Source: Methylobacterium sp. E-045 (GTDB lineage: Bacteria; Pseudomonadota; Alphaproteobacteria; Rhizobiales; Beijerinckiaceae). Taken from it: 64,000 nucleotides of DNA. The stretch is taken from positions 62,001 to 126,000 of the forward strand of contig NZ_JAKSYE010000085.1 in assembly GCF_022829685.1 (NCBI RefSeq). The letters run 5' to 3'. Shown here piece by piece: positions 50,399 to 61,198 of the stretch (position 1 is its first letter; every line of letters starts with the position of its first letter). The translations under genes were made by a program, and so were the position numbers. The notes beneath the pieces are model-generated. The model ran no database searches. It was not told where the DNA came from and saw only the letters and a program-made list of their open reading frames with translations.

Positions 50399-50938
50399 TC
50401 AGTACTCGACGAGGTCCTCAAGGGCGTAGTGCTTGACCGTCTTACGGTTGGCGATCAGCTCGTCGATGGTCGGCTCGCCCTTCATGGCGCGGGCGATGGC
50501 GAGCTTCGTCGCCTCGTAGTTGGTGCGGTAGAGATCCTTGCGGTCGAGGGCCTCGTGGCTGCCGCAGCGCTCGTCGAGCCAGATCATGATGATCATGCAC
50601 AGCTCGTCGAGGCCGTCCTTCGGCAGGATGCCCTCGATCACGCAATCGACGATGGCGTCGCCCGTCGCCGCCTGGACCACGCCGCCGAGGAGTTCCGCGT
50701 ACTCGGCCGTGTGGATCGTGACCTTGGTGGTCATCATCGTGGACGGGCGCACGAGCTGGTTCAGGTCGCGCACCACGAACATGCGGGTGTGGCCCTGGAC
50801 CTGGCCCATCATGCCGGCGAAGGCCTGGCCCACCGGACCGCGGGTGGAGCCGATCAGCACCTCCGGCATCGCGTCGGTGTACTGGCCGTCGGCGGCGAGA
50901 ACGGTGGCCTCTCCGGTGCGGAACCAGATCTCGGACAT
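50399..50938 (-). CDS. Formaldehyde-activating enzyme (Fae) family paralogue
   Basis: 179 residues. Family features include IGSTRGPVGQAF and MTTKVTIHTAEY, then GILPKDGLDELCMIIMIWLD and the tail NYEATKLAIARAMKGEPTID. Fae condenses formaldehyde with tetrahydromethanopterin in methylotrophs. Where Fae has AHIDLIIG with the proposed catalytic His17, this protein has AMPEVLIG (Met24), so it may not catalyse that reaction. It resembles the Fae2/Fae3 paralogues of Methylobacterium, whose function is unclear. No other methylotrophy gene is adjacent. Confidence 0.85.
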   Translation of the reverse strand: MSEIWFRTGEATVLAADGQYTDAMPEVLIGSTRGPVGQAFAGMMGQVQGHTRMFVVRDLNQLVRPSTMMTTKVTIHTAEYAELLGGVVQAATGDAIVDCVIEGILPKDGLDELCMIIMIWLDERCGSHEALDRKDLYRTNYEATKLAIARAMKGEPTIDELIANRKTVKHYALEDLVEY

Positions 50939-51195
50939 GTCGGGGTTTCCTTATTCCTGGGCGAGGGTGGCCCGGCCGGCGATCCGGCCGTTTCGCGGGC
51001 GGACAAACACCGTTCCGCCGCCGCCCGTCAATCGTTCGCGTCCGAGAGAGTTTCGCGGCCCGCGCTTCCCCTCTGGCCTCGCAGGCCGCAATCGGTCATT
51101 CCATGCGCGGTTTCCGGCATCGCGCCATCGGCATCGTCCGATGGATCGCAGCCCATCGTCGGGCCGATGCCGCGAGCCGAACGGGAGTGGGGCGC

Positions 51196-51417
51196 ATGAA
51201 CGGGCAGCAGGAACGGGACTGGAGTCTCGCCGTCGCCGCATTGCCGGACGGTGTGCGGCTCGAACTGGGCCTCGCGGACCTGTCCGGGACGCCGTTCACG
51301 GCCATTCTCGCCCTCGACCGGCGGGAGGCGCGCGATCTCGCCCGCGCCCTGCTCGCGGCCTCGGGCGATGCCGCTGAACGCACCTTCCCGCGTCCGTCCT
51401 CGCCCAGTGGCGACTGA
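51196..51417 (+). CDS. Small hypothetical protein
   Basis: 73 residues from ATG 51196, preceded by GGAGTGGGGCGC. The sequence (RDWSLAVAALPDGVRLELGL, then LDRREARDLARALLAASGD) is compact and helical, with no signal peptide or membrane segment and no family recognised. It converges on the lipoprotein gene with 18 bp between stops. A longer frame from 51103 is less likely. Confidence 0.55.
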   Translation: MNGQQERDWSLAVAALPDGVRLELGLADLSGTPFTAILALDRREARDLARALLAASGDAAERTFPRPSSPSGD

Positions 51418-51435
51418 CGCGTCAAACCGGATGGC

Positions 51436-51912
51436 TTATCCGCGACTGGGAAGCCTCGGCACCTTGAGGCCGCGCTCCTCCGGCGTCGGCTTGCAGATGT
51501 AGGAGAACTCGGTCTGCAGGTCGGAGAAGACCGACTCCCCGGTGATCTTGCAATTCTCGCGGGCCGTCTCGTCGAGGAAGGCCCGCGCCGCCTCGCGCAA
51601 CCGCTTGGCACGGGTCTCCGCCGGGCCGCCCTGCCCGTCGTAGCGCTCGTCGATGCCGCAGCCCGCGATCTCCCGCAACCCATCGGAGACGACGAGCATC
51701 TTGCTCACGCGGCGCTGGTCGTAGACGGAATAGGGATCCTTGCAGCCGATGGTCACCACCTGGACGCCCACGGAGGCATAGTTCTTCGACAGGTAGGAGA
51801 AACCGGTGCAGCCCGAGACCCCGAGGGCGAGCGTGGCCGCGACGGCCAGGATTCCGGTGGTCCGGTTCAACGTGGTCGCGCTCCGCTCAAGCCATCGATC
51901 AAGGGTCCGCAT
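51436..51912 (-). CDS. Lipoprotein of unknown function
   Basis: 158 residues from ATG 51912 (MRTLDRWLER). The signal peptide ends in the lipobox LALGVSGC, giving a lipid-modified cysteine at about residue 35. The mature part contains further cysteines (TIGCKD, AGCGID, ENCKIT, SYICKP) with disulfide potential. No family recognised. A frame starting at 51966 would hide the signal peptide. It lies just downstream of metH but beyond a strong hairpin, so it is probably a separate unit. Confidence 0.75.
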   Translation of the reverse strand: MRTLDRWLERSATTLNRTTGILAVAATLALGVSGCTGFSYLSKNYASVGVQVVTIGCKDPYSVYDQRRVSKMLVVSDGLREIAGCGIDERYDGQGGPAETRAKRLREAARAFLDETARENCKITGESVFSDLQTEFSYICKPTPEERGLKVPRLPSRG

Positions 51913-51995
51913 TGAAGCGCGGGCGGTCCGGCGGTCAAGCCTCGCCGGGACACACCTGCGCTCCATTCCACCGAATCACGCGCCTGACACCCCAT

Positions 51996-52031
51996 CTCGA
52001 TGAACCCGACCCGACGGTCGGGCTCATCGAG
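51996..52031 (-). terminator. Strong hairpin downstream of metH
   Basis: CTCGATGAACCCGACC (51996-52011), loop CGAC and GGTCGGGCTCATCGAG (52016-52031) pair at 15 of 16 positions. It starts 9 bp after the metH stop on the minus strand. There is no U-run, so termination is likely but may be Rho-assisted. Confidence 0.6.
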
Positions 52032-52039
52032 GCCGAGTC

Positions 52040-55792
<3,753 letters not shown>

Positions 55793-55828
55793 GTCGTATC
55801 CTTGGAGACGCGAGGTCCCGCCAATTCA

Positions 55829-55942
55829 CCTCATCCTGAGGTGCCGGAGCGTAGCGAAGGCCTCGAAGGAGGCCTCCAGGTCGTGCGGTGATCTCTGAAG
55901 CCCTCCTTCGAGGCCCGCTTGCGCGGGCACCTCAGGATGAGG
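55829..55942. repeat. Nested palindromic element upstream of metH
   Basis: Two perfect complementary arm pairs are nested: CCTCATCCTGAGGTGC (55829-55844) with GCACCTCAGGATGAGG (55927-55942), and GGCCTCGAAGGAGG (55859-55872) with CCTCCTTCGAGGCC (55902-55915). The element is of the dispersed palindromic kind and lies between metH and the coiled-coil gene. Confidence 0.8.
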
Positions 55943-55967
55943 CTCGGGGCGAGAGAGGCGGGGGCGA

Positions 55968-56075
55968 CTAAGCAGGTTCGCATTGGCAAGCCAACGCTTC
56001 ACCTCGCTTAGGTCTTAGACGTGTCGCAGGTTTTGGAACGCAAAACCGGTGACCACTTTTGCTAAACCTGCTTAG
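55968..56075. repeat. Dispersed intergenic repeat, copy 2
   Basis: 108-bp element bounded by CTAAGCAGGTTCG and AAACCTGCTTAG, with the inner palindrome ATTGGCAAGCCAA. It is about 80 percent identical by eye to the copy at 35105-35211 and has the same orientation. Its right end supplies the TAA stop codon of the coiled-coil gene (56072-56074). Confidence 0.85.
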
Positions 56076-56323
56076 ATGCCCGTCTCCAGCGAGGCGAGGC
56101 GCTTCTCGATGGCCTCGAGACGTTCCTCGACCTCGGCGGCGGCATAGCGACCGAAGACGGATTCACCGTTCACGGCCTCGCGTATGTTGTCGAAGCGCTT
56201 CTCCAGGCGATCGAAGCGGGCATCCACCGCATCGAACTTGGATCGGATCTCGGAGAAACCCTGCTTCATCTCCACTCTCATCTCTTGGAGAAGCGGAACG
56301 ATCATGTCTTGCGGCTCGGCCAT
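56072..56323 (-). CDS. Small coiled-coil protein
   Basis: 83 residues, no signal peptide. Heptad-like repeats (FDAVDARFDRLEKRFDNIRE and EERLEAIEKRLASLE) predict a long coiled coil over most of the length. Function unknown. It lies 33 bp downstream of metF on the same strand and is probably in the same transcript. Its stop codon is part of a dispersed repeat. Confidence 0.65.
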   Translation of the reverse strand: MAEPQDMIVPLLQEMRVEMKQGFSEIRSKFDAVDARFDRLEKRFDNIREAVNGESVFGRYAAAEVEERLEAIEKRLASLETGI

Positions 56324-56356
56324 CGCAGGATTCCTCGTCGTCGACGCTGTTCTGAT

Positions 56357-57280
56357 CTATGCAGCCGCCTTCGCGGCTTCCACCTTCGGCGCCTGCGCGC
56401 GAAGTCCGAGCAGGTGGCAGATCGCATAGACGAGATCGGAGCGGTTCATCGAGTAGAAATGGAAGTCGTTGACGCCTTCGTCCACGAGGTCGAGCACCTG
56501 CTCGGCCGCGACGGCGGCGGCGATCAGGCGGCGGGTGTCGACGTCGTTGTCCAGCCCCTCGAACCGGGCGGCCAGCCAATACGGCACCGAGGCGCCGGTG
56601 CGACGGGCGAAATTGGCCGATTGCTTGAAGTTCTGCACCGGCAGGATGCCGGGGATGATCGGGATGTCGATCCCGGTCGCGCGGACCTTGTCGACGTAGC
56701 GCAGATAGACGTCGTTCTCGAAGAAGAACTGCGTGATCGCCTGGTCGGCGCCCGCATCGACCTTGGCCTTCAGCGCGTCGATATCGGCATCCAGCGACGC
56801 GGCCTCGGGATGCTTCTCGGGATAGGCCGAGACCGAGACCTTGAAGTCGCCGATCCGCTTGATGCCGGCCACGAGATCGCTGGTGCGGGCATAGCCGCCG
56901 GGATGCGGGCGGTAGGCGGTGCCGACGCCGTCCTGCGGGTCGCCGCGCAGGGCCACGATGTGGCGTACCCCGGCATCCCAGTAGGATTGCACGACCTCGT
57001 CGATCTCCTCGCGGGTCGCGTCCACGCAGGTGAGGTGGGCGGCGGGCTTGAGGCTCGTCTCCTTGATCATCCGCGCCACGGTGTTGTGGGTGCGCTCGCG
57101 GGTGGAACCGCCGGCGCCGTAGGTCACCGAGACGAATTTCGGCTGGAGCGGGGCGAGCCGCTCGATGGACGACCACAGGACCTTCTCCATCTCGTCGGTC
57201 TTCGGCGGGAAGAACTCGATGGAGACCTGGATCGGGCGGTAGCCGTCGCGGCTGGCGCGGTGATGGGAGGCGGTGGGCAT
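56357..57280 (-). CDS. metF: 5,10-methylenetetrahydrofolate reductase
   Basis: 307-residue TIM-barrel flavoprotein. SIEFFPPKTDEM near the N-terminus, then VTYGAGGSTRERT, HLTCVDATREEID and the FAD-binding ALRGDPQDG are typical of MetF. ADQAITQFFFENDVYLRYVD and FHFYSMNRSDL complete the fold. It makes methyl-tetrahydrofolate for MetH. The start MPTASHH at 57280 excludes a low-complexity upstream frame. The regulator gene lies 64 bp upstream on the same strand. Confidence 0.97.
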   Translation of the reverse strand: MPTASHHRASRDGYRPIQVSIEFFPPKTDEMEKVLWSSIERLAPLQPKFVSVTYGAGGSTRERTHNTVARMIKETSLKPAAHLTCVDATREEIDEVVQSYWDAGVRHIVALRGDPQDGVGTAYRPHPGGYARTSDLVAGIKRIGDFKVSVSAYPEKHPEAASLDADIDALKAKVDAGADQAITQFFFENDVYLRYVDKVRATGIDIPIIPGILPVQNFKQSANFARRTGASVPYWLAARFEGLDNDVDTRRLIAAAVAAEQVLDLVDEGVNDFHFYSMNRSDLVYAICHLLGLRAQAPKVEAAKAAA

Positions 57281-57344
57281 AGGGTCGTCCTCAAGATCGG
57301 TCGGTTCAGACGTGAAGGGGTCGAGGCGGAGAGGCGACGGCCGG

Positions 57345-58361
57345 TCAGGCCACCGCGCGCTCCACCTCCGAATCGAGGGCCGGCTCGGCCGCGGCGGCGG
57401 CGAGCCAGAGGGTGACGGTGAGCTGGTCGCCGCTCTCGTCGCCGGGGGAGAGATGCCGGGTGGAGACCGTGCCGAGGCCGGCATCGGCGAGCCAGCCCGT
57501 CACCTGCTCGGCGGCGAAGCCCAGGCGACGGTGGGCCTGGTCCTCGCGCAGGAATTCGAGATCGTGGGGGGCGAAATCCACCACGAGGAGACGGCCGCCC
57601 GGCGCCACGAGCCGCGCGGCCTCGCGCAGGGCACGGGCCGGATCGTCGAGGTAATGCAGCACCTGATGCACCACGACGAGGTCGAAGCCGCCCCGGCCGA
57701 AGGGCGGGGCGTGGATGTCGCCCTGGCGCAGGTCGACCCCGGACAGGCCGGCCCGTTCGAGATTGGCGCGGGCGACGGAGAGCATGGCGTGGTTCGAGTC
57801 GAGGCCCGTGGCGCGGCCGGCGCGCGGGGCGAGCAGGCCGAGCATCCGTCCCGTGCCGGTGCCGAGATCGATGAGGTTCCTCACGGGGCGGGGCCCGAGC
57901 GTGTCGATCACCGCCGCTTCCACCATCGCCTCCGGCACGTGGAGCGAGCGGAGCTGATCCCATTTCGGGGCGAGGCGCGCGAAGAAAGTCTGTGCCGCAT
58001 CCGCCCGCTGGGCCCGCACGCCGTCGAGACGGGCGCGGTCCTCGGACAGGGGCGGGCTCGACCGGTCGAGGCTGCCAACCAAGGGCTCCACGAGACCGGC
58101 CCTCGCCTCGATGAGGCGGAAGAACGCCCAGGCCCCCTCCCGGTGCCGCTCCACCAGACCGGCCTCCACGAGGAGCTTGAGATGGCGCGAGATCCGCGGC
58201 TGCGACTGGCCGAGGATGTCGGTGAGGTCGGAGACCGAGAGCTCGCCCTGCATGAGCAGCGCGAGGATGCGCAGCCGCGTTTCCTCCGCGGTGGCGCGCA
58301 GCACGCCGAGGGCATCGGCAAAAGGAAGGGCGGTCTTCGCCTCGGCGCTCTCTTGAGACAT
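57345..58361 (-). CDS. ArsR-family regulator fused to a methyltransferase, SahR-like
   Basis: 338 residues. Residues about 15-95 form a winged-helix ArsR domain (LSVSDLTDILGQSQPRISRH recognition region). Residues about 130-310 form a class I methyltransferase with the AdoMet motif IDLGTGTGRMLGL and VVVHQVLHYLDDP. Methylated substrate unknown; the domain may instead sense AdoMet or S-adenosylhomocysteine, as proposed for the SahR regulators of the methionine cycle. It precedes metF, and a 22-bp palindrome overlaps its own start, so autoregulation of an operon with metF and metH is likely. Confidence 0.88.
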   Translation of the reverse strand: MSQESAEAKTALPFADALGVLRATAEETRLRILALLMQGELSVSDLTDILGQSQPRISRHLKLLVEAGLVERHREGAWAFFRLIEARAGLVEPLVGSLDRSSPPLSEDRARLDGVRAQRADAAQTFFARLAPKWDQLRSLHVPEAMVEAAVIDTLGPRPVRNLIDLGTGTGRMLGLLAPRAGRATGLDSNHAMLSVARANLERAGLSGVDLRQGDIHAPPFGRGGFDLVVVHQVLHYLDDPARALREAARLVAPGGRLLVVDFAPHDLEFLREDQAHRRLGFAAEQVTGWLADAGLGTVSTRHLSPGDESGDQLTVTLWLAAAAAEPALDSEVERAVA

Positions 58362-58378
58362 AAAGATATGTTTATGTC
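58357..58378. promoter_or_regulatory. Palindromic operator at the ArsR-methyltransferase start
   Basis: The 22-bp site has arms GACATAAAGAT and ATGTTTATGTC that match as an inverted repeat at 10 of 11 positions. It covers the start codon of the regulator gene and lies in an AT-rich island in otherwise GC-rich DNA. The form (ATAAA-ATAT-TTTAT core) resembles motifs reported for ArsR-type regulators of the methionine cycle; identity is inferred. Confidence 0.65.
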
Positions 58379-58545
58379 CGATCCGTCCGCATGGCAAGGG
58401 GAAAGGGTCGTCGGCGAGGGATCGGCGACAGAAAGGCGGAAACAGGCGTGGGCGACGATACCGCGAGGGGAGCGTTCGACCGATTCTGCCGATATGGTCG
58501 CCCCGACGCCGTCCTTCGATCCCGGAACAACAGAAACGCCACCGC

Positions 58546-59238
58546 GTGACCCAGCCGAATTCCCGCCCCCCGATCCGTTTCCGCGGCCGCTCGTTCATGG
58601 CCCTCGTGCTGGCCCCCTCGGCACCGGTGCATGACTGGCTCGAGGATCTCGACGCCCTGGCCCGCCGATCCCCGGCCTTCTTCGTCGGCCGTCCGGTCAT
58701 CCTGGACGTGTCCGGCCTCGGCCTCGACCGGGAGGACCTCACTGCCCTGGTAAGCGACCTCAAGGCGCGGGACGTCACCGTGATGGGGATCGAAGGGGCG
58801 AAATCCGGGAGCCTCGGGGAAGGTCTGCCCCCCGCCCCGGCCGGAGGACGGCCCGTGGACGAGGTGGCGACGCCCGACGCACCGGCCCCCGCCGAGCCGC
58901 CGCGCGCGCCCCGCTCGCTGATCCTCGACCAGCCGGTCCGCTCGGGCCAGACGATCCTGCATCTCGACGGCGACATCACCATCATGGGATCGGTGGCCTC
59001 CGGGGCGGAAGTGATCGCCGGCGGCTCGATCCACATCTACGGGGCGCTGCGCGGGCGGGCCATCGCCGGTGCCTCCGGCAATCCCGATGCCCGCATCACC
59101 TGCCGCAAGTTCGAGCCCGAACTGCTCGCCATCGACGGCCTCTACCGCACGGCCGACGATCTCGGGCCGGCCCATCGCGGTCAGGCGGTCCAGATCCGCC
59201 TGGAGGGCGATGCGATCAAGGTCGCCGCCCTGGATTAG
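58546..59238 (+). CDS. minC: Septum-site-determining protein MinC, first copy
   Basis: 230 residues from a GTG start. An N-terminal domain (about 1-105) is followed by a Pro/Ala linker and the conserved MinC C-terminal beta-helix domain: QTILHLDGDITIMGSVASGA, GGSIHIYGALRGRAIAG and CRKFEPELLAI. MinC blocks FtsZ polymerization away from mid-cell, recruited to the membrane by MinD. This copy precedes a second minC of similar length. The start has no strong ribosome-binding site; it diverges from the ArsR-methyltransferase gene. Confidence 0.93.
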   Translation: MTQPNSRPPIRFRGRSFMALVLAPSAPVHDWLEDLDALARRSPAFFVGRPVILDVSGLGLDREDLTALVSDLKARDVTVMGIEGAKSGSLGEGLPPAPAGGRPVDEVATPDAPAPAEPPRAPRSLILDQPVRSGQTILHLDGDITIMGSVASGAEVIAGGSIHIYGALRGRAIAGASGNPDARITCRKFEPELLAIDGLYRTADDLGPAHRGQAVQIRLEGDAIKVAALD

Positions 59239-59359
59239 CGCCGTCACAGGAACCCGGGATTGTAGGATTATCGGCTCATAGGATCACAGAAAACCGGCGC
59301 GTTAACCAACCGGTAACCATAAGGGACGTCAATGGTTCGGTAAGGAATCGCGAGAGCCC

Positions 59360-60058
59360 GTGACACACGCCCCTCCATCCCGCCGATCCGTCCAGCTTCG
59401 AGGCCGCGCCTTCAAGGCACTCGTCCTGGCCCCGGAGGCTCCGCTTCCCGATTGGTTCGCCGATCTGGATGCCTCGCTGAAGCGTTCGCCGACCCTGCTC
59501 GACGGACGCCCCCTCATCCTCGACATCGCGGCGCTCGGGTCGGACCCGGACGTGCTCGGCAAGGTCCTGGCCGATCTGGGCGCCCGCCGCATCCGCATCC
59601 TCGGCATCGAGGGCGCGGCGGCGACCCTGGCCGGAACGACGATGCTCGACGGCCTCGCCCTGCCCCCGCTCCTGGTGGATGGACGGCCCACCCTCGGCAT
59701 CGAGGTGCCGAAGGATGCTGAGCCGGAGACCACGTCTCTCATGATCGAGGGCTCGGTCCGTTCCGGCCAGTCGATCACCCATCCCACCGGTGACGTCACC
59801 GTCATGGGTTCGGTGGCTTCCGGCGCCGAGATCCTCGCCGGCGGCTCGATCCACGTCTACGGGGCGCTTCGCGGCCGGGCCATCGCCGGTGCCGCCCGCA
59901 ACCCCCGCGCCCGCATCTACTGCCGCAAGTTCGAGCCCGAACTGCTCGGGATCGATCGCCTCGTCCGCACGGCCGAGGACATGGGCACGACCCTGCGCGG
60001 GAAACCCGTGCAGATCTGGCTCGATAGCGGCTCCATCAAAATGGCAACCTTGGATTAA
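59360..60058 (+). CDS. minC: Septum-site-determining protein MinC, second copy
   Basis: 232 residues from a GTG start. The C-terminal domain is closely similar to the first copy (QSITHPTGDVTVMGSVASGA, GGSIHVYGALRGRAIAGA, YCRKFEPELLGID), while the N-terminal domain and linker differ more. It lies 121 bp after the first copy and 12 bp before minD, so this copy is the one in the usual minC-minD-minE position. Both reading frames are intact. Confidence 0.93.
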   Translation: MTHAPPSRRSVQLRGRAFKALVLAPEAPLPDWFADLDASLKRSPTLLDGRPLILDIAALGSDPDVLGKVLADLGARRIRILGIEGAAATLAGTTMLDGLALPPLLVDGRPTLGIEVPKDAEPETTSLMIEGSVRSGQSITHPTGDVTVMGSVASGAEILAGGSIHVYGALRGRAIAGAARNPRARIYCRKFEPELLGIDRLVRTAEDMGTTLRGKPVQIWLDSGSIKMATLD

Positions 60059-60070
60059 GGAGAAACACGC

Positions 60071-60886
60071 ATGGCCAAGGTTCTGGTCGTTACATCTGGC
60101 AAGGGCGGCGTCGGCAAGACGACGACCACGGCGGCTCTCGGCGCGGCACTCGCGCAGGCCGGACAGAGCGTCGCCGTCGTCGATTTCGACGTCGGCCTGC
60201 GCAACCTCGACCTCGTGATGGGCGCCGAGCGCCGCGTGGTCTACGACCTCATCAACGTGGTCAACGGCGACGCCAAGCTCAACCAGGCGCTGATCCGCGA
60301 CAAGCGGCTCGAGAACCTGTCGCTGCTGCCCGCCTCGCAGACCCGCGACAAGGATGCCCTCACCGACGAGGGCGTCGCCAAGGTGATGGAAGAGCTGCGC
60401 GAGAAGTTCGACTGGGTGATCTGCGATTCCCCCGCCGGCATCGAGCGCGGAGCGACGCTCGCCATGCGCCACGCCGATCTCGCGGTGGTCGTCACGAACC
60501 CGGAAGTCTCCTCGGTGCGCGATTCCGACAGGATCATCGGCCTTCTCGATTCGAAGACGCTCAAGGCCGAGCGCGGCGAGGTGATGGAGAAACACCTCAT
60601 CCTCACCCGCTACGACCCCGCCCGCGCCGACCGCGGCGACATGCTCAAGGTCGACGACGTGCTCGAGATCCTCTCGATCCCGCTGCTGGCCATCATCCCC
60701 GAGAGCCTGGAAGTGCTCCGCGCGTCCAATGTCGGCTGCCCGGTGACGATGAACAACCCGCTCAGCGCCCCGGCCCGGGCCTATATCGACGCCGTCCGCC
60801 GCCTGAAGGGCGATTCGGTGCCGATGACCGTGCCCTCGGACAAGAAATCCCTCCTCAACAAGCTGTTCACCCGGAGGGCGGCATGA
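60071..60886 (+). CDS. minD: Septum-site-determining ATPase MinD
   Basis: 271 residues. The deviant Walker A GKGGVGKTTTTAAL (about 10-23), VDFDVGLRNLDLVMG, and the conserved DSPAGIERGA are MinD signatures. A C-terminal amphipathic tail (KKSLLNKLFTR) is the membrane-targeting helix. MinD binds ATP and membrane, recruits MinC and is displaced by MinE. The minE start overlaps the stop by 4 bp (ATGA). Confidence 0.98.
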   Translation: MAKVLVVTSGKGGVGKTTTTAALGAALAQAGQSVAVVDFDVGLRNLDLVMGAERRVVYDLINVVNGDAKLNQALIRDKRLENLSLLPASQTRDKDALTDEGVAKVMEELREKFDWVICDSPAGIERGATLAMRHADLAVVVTNPEVSSVRDSDRIIGLLDSKTLKAERGEVMEKHLILTRYDPARADRGDMLKVDDVLEILSIPLLAIIPESLEVLRASNVGCPVTMNNPLSAPARAYIDAVRRLKGDSVPMTVPSDKKSLLNKLFTRRAA

Positions 60887-61188
60887 GCCTGCGGAACCTC
60901 TTCAACAAGCGCGCCTCGGCCCCGACGGCGCGCGACCGTCTCCAACTGATCCTGGCCCATGAGCGGGCCGGGGCCGGCGGCTCCGATCTGGTGATGATCC
61001 TGCGGGAGGAGATCCTCGCCGTCATCGCCAAGCACGTCACGGTGGAGCGGGACAAGGTCCAGATCCGCCTGGAACGGGGGCAGGACATGTCGACGCTCGG
61101 CGTCGACATCGAACTCCCGGTGACGGCACCGGCCAAGGCCGCCCCGGCATCCGCCAAGGCGTCCAAGGCCAAGCGCGCGGCCGCGTGA
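60883..61188 (+). CDS. minE: Cell division topological specificity factor MinE
   Basis: 101 residues. The N-terminal amphipathic segment MSLRNLFNKR and the anti-MinCD region with ARDRLQLILAHERAG are followed by the dimerization domain (ILAVIAKHVTVERDKVQIRL). The last 25 or so residues form an Ala/Lys-rich tail (PAKAAPASAKASKAKRAAA) not found in shorter MinE proteins. It overlaps minD by 4 bp and converges on the CNT transporter gene with 10 bp between. Confidence 0.97.
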   Translation: MSLRNLFNKRASAPTARDRLQLILAHERAGAGGSDLVMILREEILAVIAKHVTVERDKVQIRLERGQDMSTLGVDIELPVTAPAKAAPASAKASKAKRAAA

Positions 61189-61198
61189 CCGCGTCCCG

